NCBI GenBank assembly: GCA_964035575.1
Contig: OZ037920.1
Coordinates: forward strand, 868,001-932,000
Direction: 5' to 3'
Source: Rhynchopus sp. YZ270_cl-10
Lineage: Eukaryota; Euglenozoa; Diplonemea; Diplonemida; Diplonemidae
Length of the DNA: 64,000 nt
Each line of letters begins with the position of its first letter. Position 1 is the first letter of the stretch. This document shows, piece after piece, positions 29,575-40,195 of the stretch. The notes below the pieces were generated by a model. That model was not told the origin of the DNA and did no database searches. It was given only the letters and a program-made list of their open reading frames with translations. The translations under genes were made by a program, and so were the position numbers.

Positions 29575-30502
29575 TATATCACCCATTCCATGAAATTCCG
29601 TATACTTTTGCAAAAAAGTCACTCAGAGAACCCAGATGCAAATTTTTTATCGTCCGACCCCGCATTTGATTCATTTTGACTCCCCGGATCTGAGAATATT
29701 TTTTTCAAAAAAAAATAAAAAAAAAATCCCATCCGAGGATGTGTGGGAGAGTTTTGGGTCCGGCGCTCCCAGTTATCTCGACAATTTCCTGGTCACAAAA
29801 ACCCCCCAAAACACCGCTAGTGTGAATTTCCGAGCTCAGCGCTTTTCATTAAAAAAAAAATCGAGAAGATTAGTGGAGTAGAAGTTGTCTACTTTTTTTA
29901 CCATGGGTAATTTTGCACTATAGCTGTATATAGCAGGGCAAATTACCTTGGAAAATGGGGTGTTCGCCGCTGGTATACGGTAGTACCCTGGTCGCCTTCT
30001 GCGTCTACCCGTTGGTCGTACGACCCCGGAATTGCAAGATATTGCACTGCATCTTTCAAACGCGTGATTGGGCAATTTTTTGTTGACGAAAGCGTGGCCT
30101 TAAAATATAGAGGGATTCCTCTGTAAAAGGGGCACCATAAGGCACTTCCTAGTAGGTACCTTCCGCCTAAGAACTGCCCAAAAAATAATAGACATCAACA
30201 GATGCATGAAAAAAATCGTCCGACCCCGGAATTGAAAGATTTCGTACCCGATCTTCCAAAAAAAGAAAAAAAATATTTTTTTTGGGGACCTGGGCCCCTG
30301 TTAAAATTATGTGGCCACGGACGACATCGTTTGCGGAAATATGAAGTATTTTTTTGTTGTCGAAAATGCGCTAGTGTGAATTTCCGAGCTCGGCGCTTTC
30401 AATTAAAAAAAAAATCGATAAGATTAGTGGAGTAGAAGTTGTCTAGTTTCTTTACCAAAAACAGGGGTTTTGTATACGGTTTTTCATGGAATGGGTGATA
30501 TA
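29575..30502. mobile_element. MITE-like element with about 31-bp terminal inverted repeats
   Basis: The ends TATATCACCCATTCCATGAA...CCGTATAC (29575-29605) and their inverse (30472-30502) match with two differences. TA dinucleotides at both borders would suit a Tc1/mariner-type target, but this is ambiguous. There is no coding capacity. Internally, CGCTAGTGTGAATTTCCGAG through AGAAGTTGTCTA occurs twice (about 29815-29893 and 30369-30446), and CCGACCCCG with following ATTGxAAGAT occurs repeatedly. Confidence 0.7.
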
Positions 30503-30971
30503 TAAAAATGCATACACAGCTTCCGATTTAGCTTTCAAAAAAGAAGGGGAAAAAAGCGAAAAAATATATCTGCGATTTGGTGTTGTTCCTGCCTTGTTCT
30601 GCTTCTCTTTCTCCCTTTCTCTTCTTTGATGGATATTTCCCCCTCATATAGTTGGTTTGTTTTGTGGAGGGCGAAGCGCTACGAGGATTTCAGAAAATCT
30701 TACAAAATAAAAAAAAAAAAAAAACTGTTCCCCCACCAAATTTTTCTTGGGTTGGGGGAGGGGACGTTCCCGTGAGGCTATTCAACCCTGTTTACAAGGT
30801 TTTAATGATGTGAGTGAGTCGTACTTATTTTACCCTCTTTTTTGTTTCGGCCTCAAAGAGGTTTGCTCTTCACGGCCAGGTAGTCAATGGGAGCGTATTG
30901 TGAGTAATAAAAATATCAACACAGAATATACAGTACACACTTTACGCACAAACAATTTTTTTTAGGTCAAA

Positions 30972-31002
<31 letters not shown>

Positions 31003-31541
31003 CGAAGACAAAAAGTGAGTCGTATGGAAGGTTGTAATAGGTCGCACAATTGTCGAATATTTCGGAAAAGATTTTTTAGAAGAAAACGAGAAAAAGAAGG
31101 AAATTTCAACCGTCTTTTATTATAAAAAACGTGAACGGTCTCAAGGTCGATCCTAGTACCCCATCGCAAGAAAAAAAACGAAAAAAAAACCCTCTCTCCC
31201 CAACAACGTCTCTAAACTGAACCACACCACCAACCCCCTCCACCATTTCTTTTCTTTTTGCGCTGCTTAGTGTTTTTTTATTTTCAGTTCAGCGCTTCCA
31301 AAAGTAGTGCAGCTTTCCAAGGTGGCTAACCATGTCCCCGCTCGAAGCGTTTCAAGGGTCAGCGCGCCTTTCAAAAAGAGACGACTACGTCATTGGGGGC
31401 CAGTGGAAATGGTCAACAGGATAGCCCTGTATAATATTATTGAGCCCAGCGTCTTCTTCTTTGATTCTTTGATTCTTTGACAACAAACTTTGTGGAAATC
31501 CCGCGCACGCGATAACGAATGTAACTAAGCAAACGAGAGGC
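30503..31541. other. Intergenic
   Basis: An (AAAAC)n microsatellite lies at about 30975-31003. 30918-30955 (ACAGAATATACAGTACACAC, TTTACGCACAAACAA) resembles the bases around the start of the 40619 gene. A family-1 repeat spans 31505-31572 and runs into the adenylate kinase frame. No other gene is seen. Confidence 0.45.
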
Positions 31542-31572
31542 TTGAGGTTCGTCTTACAAACTTTTCTCTTCT
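31505..31572 (+). repeat. Family-1 repeat overlapping the presumed adenylate kinase start
   Basis: GCACGCGATAACGAATGTAA, CTAAGCAAACGAGAGGCTTG, AGGTTCGTCTTACAAACTTT, TCTCTTCTT. The 5' part matches the GCGATAACGAAT segment of the extended copies. The ATG at 31542 arises from the repeat itself (GAGGTTCGTC preceded by a drifted base), so the annotated start may not be native. Confidence 0.7.
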
Positions 31573-34132
31573 TTTCAACTGTTCTTGCTTTATGGGCTTC
31601 TCAAAATCACCCCCCACCAGACACACAAAACACCACCACCAACACCACGCTACGGCCACGGAAGGACGGAGGTCCGGGGGGAAGCAAGGTGCACGTGAAA
31701 GTGGCACAGCGGAGTGCGAGCGTCGGGGCGCTTCGGACTCCGCCGTTGCGGGCAACTGCCTCCGGTACGTCTCTCTTCCAGTGGCGCACCGCGGCGCTCA
31801 TTGGCATCATCCTTGGGATTGTCCTCTTCCGTGGCATGCATGCAGGCGAGATGCACACCCCACTCTTCTCCTACGCTAGCACCCACGCAGAACAACACGG
31901 CATCGACGCCCTTCTAGGCAGCCTAAGAGCAGGCCTCGATGCACACGAACCTGAAGACCCAGTCGCATACCTGCAAGGTGCTCTGCAAAATATGTCCTCC
32001 CCAAAGGTAATCATCGCAGGAGCCCCTGCTTCAGGGAAGGGAACGCAGTGTGAGGTATGTTTTTTTTCTATTTTTTTTTTTTTTTTTCGTGTTCAGTCAG
32101 GCCTTTTGCTAACTTTGGGATTTTCCCCCTGAATGGCATGATGGTCAAAAAAAAATAATTTCCTGGAAAAAAAAGTACATTCCGAGCTTTCCCGCCTGGT
32201 GAAAGCGGTCGTCGCGCGCTTCGCGCGCGCCTCCCTGCCAGCCACAGGGTGGAGAGGCGAAGGGTCAGCTTTGCGAGATATAAACAAAAAACGGAATATA
32301 ATCCTTTATTAACGGTCCTTGGTCTTGCGCCTTACGTACACTAACCGTACAAAATCAATACGTCTTCCAGAAGCAGGGGCTGTTGCAACGGTTGGGTTCC
32401 TTTGAAATAAGAATGGTCAATTTTTTGCAGCTTGGGTCAAGTTTCATTTCTGGCTGCAAAATGCAAGGGAATCCCCTTAGACATTGTAAAATGGCACCGT
32501 AGGCAGGAAGAAAATAGCGTACAGCGAGCGCAGCGAGCAGAAAAATTGTAAGGTGTCATCGTGCCATCGTGCCATCGTGCCATCGTGCCATCGTGCCATC
32601 GTGCCATCGTGCCATCGTGCCATCGTGCCATCGTGCCATCATGCCATCATGCCATCTGGGGGGAAATCCCCAGGTGATGGATAGCGAAAGCCCTGCCCCA
32701 CCACCCCCCGTGGCATGATGGTGGCATGATGGAAAAAAAAATAAAAAACGCCCAAAAACGTGGCACGATGGCATGATGGTTAGCAAAAGGCCTGGTGTTC
32801 AGTTAAAGCTTTTTTTCTTTTATGGAAAAAAAAAACAAACGAGTTCTATTTTCAATTTTTGATGTTTATTGTGTGGTGTATACTGAGTGTTACACAGTAC
32901 GGTGGCTGTGTAGATATTTGTTTGGATTGGTAGCATTATTGCACGGAATACTTTACGTATACACGGCAGCCATCAAAGCCAGGACTTTTTAGGTTATCTA
33001 ACCCTCCGGTGCAGCATACAGGACTTACCTGTAAATAGATAAAAAGAAAACGAGACTTTTTTGCTTTTATGTGTGTTTCCCCTACCCAAAAAAAAAAAGG
33101 CTTTAGTAGAAGGTACCAAATGTTCACACGAACATCGGTTTCATAACTTTCACCCACCATATAAAGGGGAATTACTGAAGATGTCTACCCTTTTGAATAC
33201 TACTGTATAATTCTTAAGACTGAAACAGGGTAAAAGTTCGAAACCAATCTACTGAAAGTTTCAATTTATGCAAGGAAACAGTTTATTTTTCCCCTTTCAC
33301 ATTTTTGCAACAAGGAATTTAAAAAAAAAAGATGGGTTGTTGTTGTTTTTTATACACTTCCCTAATGCTTTCAAATTTTATTTGAAAGTATATGAATTTG
33401 TTTTTTTTTCAACCATTCCTTTTTTTTCTCGCAGTATTTAGTAAAGACGTTTGGCTTTGTGCATATTAGTACTGGAGATCTGCTGCGGCAGGAGGTGAAG
33501 GATAAGACACCTTTAGGCCAGCAGGCGGAAGAATTGATGGGGGAGGGCAAGCTTGTACCTGATGCTTTGGTGGTGGAGTTGCTGGTGAAGCGATTGGAGA
33601 GGGATGACGTGCGGCAGGGTGGATGGTTGTTGGATGGGTTCCCACGGACGGTGTCGCAGCTTCAAGCTATGCAGGCACGTGACCTTGTGGCAGATGCGGT
33701 TGTCCTCCTTGAAGTTTCCGACGCAACTGTCATCGCGCGTGTAGAAGGACGTCGTACGGACCCTACAACAGGAAAGGTTTATCACCTCACGAACCGCCCC
33801 CCGCCCCAAGACATCGTCGGACGTCTCGTACAACGTGCAGATGATACGAGAGAGAAAATTGCGGAAAGGTTGATAGCGTACCACTCACACATCGACCCAT
33901 TAATAAAGAACTTCACAGCGCCGGTGTTTAAGGTGCATGGAGATGGGAAGGGCCCGCGTGAGGTATGAAAGTAAAATGTCTTTTTGGTGGATTATGTTTT
34001 TTTTTTTTTTCACAGATCATGCATGAGATTACTGCGCCGTTGCAGAAGATGCGGTGGGCGAAGCTTCGCGCAGCACTCACACGAAGCACAACACCCACAG
34101 CGCCGCAAACCCCTCAGCGCAGTTCACTGTAA
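31542..34132 (+). CDS. Adenylate kinase with N-terminal membrane anchor or targeting leader, 3 exons
   Basis: Exons 31542-32054, 33435-33962 and 34016-34132 join in frame. The core is a nucleoside monophosphate kinase: P-loop GAPASGKGT (Lys166), YLVKTFGFVHISTGDLLRQE after the junction, GWLLDGFPRT, a long LID (RRTDPTTGKVYH) and QRADDTREKIAERL. It balances ATP, ADP and AMP. About 150 residues precede the core, with a hydrophobic start (LQTFLFFSTVLALWA) and a second hydrophobic helix (AALIGIILGIVLF), which suggests a membrane or organelle-targeted isoform. The first residues come from a family-1 repeat, so the true start could lie in a missing upstream exon. Intron 1 (1380 bp) holds a MITE; intron 2 is 53 bp. 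Confidence 0.85.
32097..32794. mobile_element. Non-autonomous hAT-like MITE inside adenylate kinase intron 1
   Basis: The ends CAGGCCTTTTGCTAAC and its exact inverse (16 bp) are flanked by an 8-bp target duplication GTGTTCAG (32089-32096 and 32795-32802), with one extra T at the left border. The duplication fits the hAT preference nTnnnnAn. It has no transposase. Subterminal TGGCATGATGG motifs are expanded into an 8-bp tandem array in the middle. Confidence 0.9.
32556..32652. repeat. 8-bp minisatellite (TGCCATCG)n inside the intronic MITE
   Basis: About eleven TGCCATCG units, ending with TGCCATCA variants. The unit matches the element's subterminal motif CCATCATGCCA, so the array probably grew from it. 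Confidence 0.9.
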
Positions 34133-34887
34133 GCCGTGACCCGCCAAATCAGCGCTTTTGTTTTGCAAAAAAAAAGAGGTGCATTTCTTTGGGAATTGTT
34201 CTCCCTTTTTTATGGAATCACCGTTCACACTGTACAGAGGCAAGCCATAGGGGTTTCTCTTTCACCTTCTGTCCCCATAGGGTATTGTGCTTTCATCGGT
34301 TTTGACTTAAGTACAGTGGAGGGATGTGTGTCTCTGCCGCATCAGCAACTATTGTTCTTCTTTTCCATTTCTTTTGTTAAAAACTTATCGTGATGTTCAT
34401 AACCATTCATCACAGGGCTTTTGTAAAAGGGGTAAGGGTATGGGGCAGGGGAGGGTTGGGGGGTGATACATTGTGGGTCGGGGGAGTAGGGGGGTGGTGG
34501 TGGTGGTTATTTTGCTTGTCAAGAAGGAAACTAAAGCATTGTGAAGCTGCTGAAAAACCAGACACGTTTTTGCAGTGAAAGGCTAAGGAGATCTTACCAA
34601 CCTTCCCTCTATTTTTTTCTTTCTTCTTCTTTTTTATGCACACTACTTTTTAGTGAGCGGAAAGTGTCGCGTCGTTCATTAAACATCTCTTTTTGTCTCT
34701 CTGGAAAACATCGCATCGTGTGTCTGCAGGGTGCTGTCATACTTCAGTTAAAAAAACGGAGCGTGCATCCTCGGGTGACTACACTATTACGTGACGTTTT
34801 CAAAAAAAAGGTAACAGAGTGAGAGGCTAAGTTCTTAGGACTGGTTGGGGGGGGGGGGTTAGGGGGAGCGACTCCCTGGTAAAATTG
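34133..34887. other. Intergenic with degenerate repeats
   Basis: A family-5 segment (GGAGCGTGCATCCTCGGGTG, ACTACACTATTACG) lies at about 34757-34800 and worn family-1 pieces at about 34570-34600 and 34808-34835. The stretch 34430-34510 is very G-rich on the + strand (GGGGTGGTGGTGGTGG). No gene is seen. Confidence 0.5.
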
Positions 34888-36022
34888 TGTCGCTTTAACC
34901 TGTTACGGTACTTCTGGCCATTTCCAAGCCACCTCTGGTCGGAAAACCCCCCAGAACTGGGTCAGAAACACCCTGTGACCCGAAAATTCATGATTAGGGC
35001 GACCCAGAATATGCTAAAATGCGAAAAAATAGTGAAAAAGTGGCTTTTTGACGGTTTTGGCCATGTTGGGTAAAATGGCCATTTTTTGAGAAAAAAACCA
35101 AAAAAGCAGCAAAATTTCGACATCATGACGGCTGCTTGGGCACAAAACTACCCCAGGGATGTCCCGTGAGTCCATTCCGACCTGTTTTGGACACTTTCGG
35201 TACTTTTTTTGGCCGTTTTTTGGTGTTTTTGTGGTAAAAAACGTCCTATGATAGTCCTATACTAATCGCAAGACGCCATTTGTCCCACAGTCTGGGCCAA
35301 TATGTGGGCCCACAAATGGGTAAAAACCCCCGAAAAAGCACTCCGGGAACCCAGATAGTGCCAAATATCCACCAGACACCCACCCAAACACCGCAAAAAC
35401 ACCACAGAAAATCGTCTTAAAAAACACACTTTTTTCAAAAAGGTTGTCAGACAGGCTCCATAATGACCTTTTTGAAAAAAGTGTGTTTTTTAAGACGATT
35501 TTCTGTGGTGTTTCTGCGGTGTTTGGGTGGGTGTCTGGTGGATATTTGGCACTATCTGGGTTCCCGGAGTGCTTTTTCGGGGGTTTTTACCCATTTGTGG
35601 GCCCACATATTGGCCCAGACTGTGGGACAAATGGCGTCTTGCGATTAGTATAGGACTATCATAGGACGTTTTTTACCACAAAAACACCAAAAAACGGCCA
35701 AAAAAAGTACCGAAAGTGTCCAAAACAGGTCGGAATGGACTCACGGGACATCCCTGGGGTAGTTTTGTGCCCAAGCAGCCGTCATGATGTCGAAATTTTG
35801 CTGCTTTTTTGGTTTTTTTCTCAAAAAATGGCCATTTTACCCAACATGGCCAAAACCGTCAAAAAGCCACTTTTTCACTATTTTTTCGCATTTTAGCATA
35901 TTCTGGGTCGCCCTAATCATGAATTTTCGGGTCACAGGGTGTTTCTGACCCAGTTCTGGGGGGTTTTCCGACCAGAGGTGGCTTGGAAATGGCCAGAAGT
36001 ACCGTAACAGGTTAAAGCGACA
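34888..36022. mobile_element. 1.1-kb near-perfect palindrome (foldback element)
   Basis: Arms 34888-35443 and 35467-36022 are both 556 bp and inverted, with almost no mismatches in the parts I checked, around a 23-bp centre (35444-35466). The ends read TGTCGCTTTAACCTGTTACG. Flanking bases TTG on both sides might be a 3-bp target duplication. The open frames inside are shadows of the symmetry. It looks like a foldback transposon or a recent inverted duplication. Confidence 0.85.
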
Positions 36023-36060
36023 TTGGCTCCCACGTTAAAACGGCGGAGTCGCTGGCCCTA

Positions 36061-36082
36061 GGGGGGGGGGGGGGGGGGGGGG
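36061..36082 (+). repeat. 22-base G homopolymer
   Basis: Twenty-two consecutive G follow CCCTA between the palindrome and the next element. It could fold as a G-quadruplex, and its exact length is prone to sequencing error. Confidence 0.9.
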
Positions 36083-36596
36083 TCCACCCCCCGGTACACT
36101 GTCCACACGGCGGGGTCCGCACACCCCGAGGGTCCGTAAAACGGCATGTTAGGACACTCCCTCTTTACGGAGTGTCATTACGTACCCTAGGGTACGTAAT
36201 TACGTACCCTAGGGTCCGTAATTACGTACCCTAGGGTCCGTAATTACGGACCCTAGGGTACGTAATTACGGAGCCTCCCAGGGAAAGGGACTCTCGAAAA
36301 ATTTTTTTTGCCCCCGTTTAGGGCTAATTTCGACGATTTGAGGCCATTAAAAGCAAAATTTGGCACTTTTGAGCATCTGTGGGGGTCTAAAACGCAGTTT
36401 AGAGTACCACAATTTTTAGTGGGTTTTACCGAAAACAAGTCAATTTTTGGGCCGAAAAAAAATTTTTTTTGACATCACAAAATTGCCCTTGGTGGGCCTA
36501 TGTGTCCTCAATGAAATGCAAATATAGCTATTTTTAACTTTCACACACAATTTTAACGGGTTTTACCTGTGTACCTGTGTATCTGTGTACCTGTGA

Positions 36597-36831
36597 CTGG
36601 GTACTGGGTACTGGGTACTGGGTACTGGGTACTGGGTACTGGGTACTGGGTACTGGGTACTGGGTACTGGGTACTGGGTACTGGGTACTGGGTACTGGGT
36701 ACTGGGTACTGGGTACTGGGTACTGGGTACTGGGTACTGGGTACTGGGTACTGGGTACTGGGTACTGGGTACTGGGTACTGGGTACTGGGTACTGGGTAC
36801 TGGGTACTGGGTACTGGGTACTGGGTACTGG
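36597..36831. repeat. 7-bp minisatellite (GGGTACT)n, about 33 units
   Basis: Uninterrupted GGGTACT units over about 235 bp inside the TIR element. The frames on both strands encode YWVLGTG or PVPSTQY repeats but have no gene-like ends. Confidence 0.95.
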
Positions 36832-37030
36832 GCACCCAGAGAAAGCACCTTAAAAGCAGCGAAGGCGCAGGTTACGGGGAAGACAAGGTATGTAATTATG
36901 TTTAACTTTCAGTTACTAGTGAAGATTGAACAAAAAAATGCCGCATATTTCAACTTGTTCGTGTTTTCAACTCGAAATAAACGCGTAATGTTCACACTAT
37001 TAAATAGCTATTTTTTTACGCACCAATCAT

Positions 37031-37205
37031 TTTGTGTCACCTCATGACATGAAGGAGGAAATAGAAACAAAGCATTTTGAACACACTTGCGGTTCTGGGG
37101 ACGAACCGCGCTGCAGAGCCACTCCTCAGGTCGAGGTGTGTGCGTTTCACCACAACCTCTCCCATGGGTTTTATCGTGTGATGAGTGTTACGTTTCTATT
37201 TGGTT
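37031..37205 (+). repeat. Family-3 repeat
   Basis: TCACCTCATGACATGAAGGA, then TTTTGAACACACTTGCGGTT, a perfect 7-bp hairpin GCGGTTC-TGGGGAC-GAACCGC (37089-37109), TTTCACCACAACCTCTCCCA and GTGTGATGAGTGTTACGTTT. It matches 61183-61345 with small indels. Confidence 0.85.
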
Positions 37206-39804
37206 CCACAGGCGCTCGTTACCTGCTTCACATAATTCACCTCGCTTCACTCGAACCATTTGTGCAGCAGGTCACTCTCTCGACCTGTAGCGTGGAAAAA
37301 ATCTATCTTATTTCACGGCAATAAATAGCCTTTTTTATTAACCTCACCTTTCCCGACTACTACGTTTGTATACCATAACTTAATCACACCCCACATTTAC
37401 ACTTATACAGGATCGTGAAGTCTGAACTGCACCCGCGATTGCGATGAGAAGCTTCACCGCGGTCCGACATTCAACAACTCAAAATCTACCCGCATCAATC
37501 TATTCTGAGTTTGCGGACGAAGATCTGGGTGGAGGGGGGTGGGTACACTTAGTCAGTCACTGCTATAGCCATTAACCAAGGGAGCATAGCTAGTGCAAGA
37601 AATTCGACTTTGGAAACCTTCCGGAAAGTCTGTCCTCTGCTTGCGGAGGACTAGACACAAGAAAATATTGCGTTCCCCCAGAAAACCAGTGCACAATTCA
37701 CACTCCTTGTGGGTGGTCTTGTTGCCTTTTTTGTCAACAGTAATTTTGGCCCAGGCATGCTCTTGAAGCATGACAATTTAGTGTGTATGGGGCAGGGTGT
37801 TGTTTTGTTCTGAATTCTCTTTGTTATAACATCTAAGTCAATCGCGGGTGGTGGTTTGTGTAGCGTGAGGCACTCTTTTTAGCAAACTTCCTGCGGCTGC
37901 TAAAGTGTTATTTCTTCGGATTTAACAACGTACAGCGTAACATAGTGGATTAGCCTGGTCGACACAACCTTTGATAGCTATGGGATAACCAACCCCCTTC
38001 GACCCCTTGTGGGTTCACTGAACAAGCCCTAGTGGTAGTTAAACGCGATTGACATTTACATTCCTAAAGATGAAAGAACAAGACAACACTTCTGTACCCG
38101 CGCATCAAAATTGTGGAAAACTTTGCACCCCAAACACCCTCAACAACGCCCGCCAAAAGGCGCCCCTTGTTGCTGGGACTTGGTTCTCATTGATACACTG
38201 CACAGCAGGCATTCCTCTGAGTCCAACGCAGTTTGGCCTGTCTGCAGCGTTGCACCGAAGGTGCACGAAGACAGGGTCTGGTGGTAAATTTTGCGTCTCG
38301 CATTCCCTCAGGGAAGTTTAAAAACTCTTGAGCTCGGTTTGTTGTCAAAGAAATATTCCACCATGTATTGAGGAGGGTAAGACAGTGTTCGCAGTTTCTA
38401 CTTGATAGCATTACAACATTTAACTTCTCCACGGGGGTCTTGGGCCGTTCACTCGGTTATACCTTGACTACCGGAAGATATTCTTGAGGCCTTTTTGGTC
38501 TCTAGAATATCCGGTCTTCCCGAACGGAGGCACACTTTGTGTGTTACTACGACCTGGCAATTTCCAGCAGTAGGTTAAGTAATCTTTCTTGTAAATTGTT
38601 GGATCATTATCTCCTCAGTGCATGGTGGAAGACGTCTTTGACAACTAACCGAGCTCACGACTTTTTTCGGTATGTAACTTGGGATAGGCCCACATGATCA
38701 TGGTCTATCATGTGGTACCTGTGTACCACTCGGTTTGCTCCCAGGGCTTTTCGACCAGCAGTCACACATCCAAACAGTGATTTCCCACCTTAGACCACGT
38801 AATTACGTACCCTAGGGTCCGTAATTACGGACCCTAGGGTCCGTAATTACGGACCCGGGTCCGCACTTGAGGGTCCGTAAAGAGGGTCCGTAAAATTTAC
38901 GGACCCTCGGGTGTGTGGACCCCGCCGTGCACGAGAGGGTTGTTGTATTTCAAGGCAAACTTCTTTCTTCGTGTGCATGCCAACTGAAGTGCTCTCTGGG
39001 GTTTCGATAACCCACGGAGGAGCAGAGTCCTTGTGTCTGCCTGATGAACGGTGAGGCGTTTGCACCTTTTCAACGTCTCTTGGTGCGGCTGAACAGGGGT
39101 GCTACTTTTGTGCGACTTTCTGCTATTTTGGGGTCGTCGAGAGGGTTTTGTATTTCAAGTCAACTTTTTTTCGCATTACCTTACCATATCGGTAAGCGGA
39201 GGGTCTTAGGGTGTGGTTGGGATGTGTGTGTGTCTGTGTGTTCTGTGGTACAGATGGGACGACAGATGACAGCTACACCACGGAGTTTTATCTAAACAAC
39301 TCTTTGACCCAACTCCCCTTTTCCTTTGCAAAGCATCTGTACTTGATTTTTTTTTAAAATCGTTGTGTGTCTTTCGTTCCCGAACTTCAGATTTGCAAGC
39401 GTTTTTCGTATATTTCTCCTTTTTTGATGAAATTGAATGTATGTGAGATTCAAAAAAGATCTGTTACTAATGGTATACGGGGGCGGGGTTTCACAAAAAT
39501 TTCAATCCTATTCACAACCTTTTCAACTATTTACTGTGGGTGTAAAAAGTTGTGAAAAGTTGTGAAACCCCACCCCCTGTAGAGCACCATAATAATTACA
39601 AAAAAAATACAGTGGAGATATTGCACAACTGTGGCAACACAAACCGAGGCAACTACACACTACTCCAACAATTTATCAAAAAAACAAAACTTAGCTCGAA
39701 GTTGTATCACCAACACACTTCCTGTCTATGCCGACATAACAAATGTATGCATACGAGGTCTGGGTAATTCATCGTTCAACGTTTCTCTCTTTTTTTTTTC
39801 CACA

Positions 39805-39895
39805 CAATCAGCTGAAGCTGATGCGATAAACGATTGTGATCCAAGATGACTAAGCACCGAGAAGCTTACGTTCATCTTATAAACTTCTCTCTTCT
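39805..39895 (+). repeat. Family-1 repeat with the 5' hairpin
   Basis: CAATCAGCTGAAGCTGATGC, GATAAACGATTGTGATCC, then AAGATGACTAAGCACCGAGA, AGCTTACGTTCATCTTATAA, ACTTCTCTC. Here AAGATGA pairs perfectly with TCATCTT where other copies have a G-U pair (AAGGTGA), which supports a conserved stem. Confidence 0.85.
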
Positions 39896-40143
39896 ACCAG
39901 ATGGAGTGGTTTGTATTATGACCAAAGCTTTTTATGATAAAAAGAAAGGTACAAAAAACAACCCCACCTCAGTAAGCGTTTGTCTCTCTTTTTGTTTGCT
40001 ACAAAATTTCAGCAAACCCAATATTTTTTTCAGCCACAAAAAAAAAAAATAATCTGGCTGGCCCCCACCTCTGTACCTGCCTGCCTTTAAAAATTTCTCT
40101 TTTTTTGAACCATTTTGGTTCATTTTTTTCCCCCCTCCCATTT

Positions 40144-40195
40144 TTGGTACACTGTCACGAGAGGGCTTTGTATTTCAAAACTCTACTTTTTTTTT
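40144..40195 (+). repeat. Family-2 repeat, short form
   Basis: GGTACACTGTCACGAGAGGG, CTTTGTATTTCAAAACTCTA and a T run. Confidence 0.85.

Larger units (their letters stand above)
36106..38929. mobile_element. 2.8-kb non-autonomous TIR element inserted in a family-2 repeat
   Basis: The ends CACGGCGGGGTCC...CGAGGGTCCGTAAA are inverted at 36106-36141 and 38893-38929 with one mismatch and one indel. Subterminal blocks carry repeated CCCTAGGGTCCGTAATTACG palindromes (36180-36270, 38796-38880). The flanks GGTACACTGTCCA and CACGAGAGGGTTGTTGTATT are two halves of a family-2 repeat, so the insertion site is clear; the duplication is at most CA. The interior has a 7-bp minisatellite, a family-3 repeat (37031-37205) and a 195-bp segment shared with the 17431 element. 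No intact transposase is seen. The CAC start and short duplication recall CACTA elements. Confidence 0.75.

Noticed and set aside
32437-32786. Frames reading MARWHDGT repeats
   Set aside because: They are the 8-bp minisatellite read in three-unit periods, not a protein.
36534-37047. Long frames with YWVLGTG or PVPSTQY repeats on both strands
   Set aside because: They are translations of the GGGTACT minisatellite, which is open in several frames because its unit has no stop.
38049-38432. Possible transposase fragment on either strand inside the 36106 element
   Set aside because: No catalytic motif or family signature could be recognised; the frames are short and the Cys/Trp pattern is not specific.
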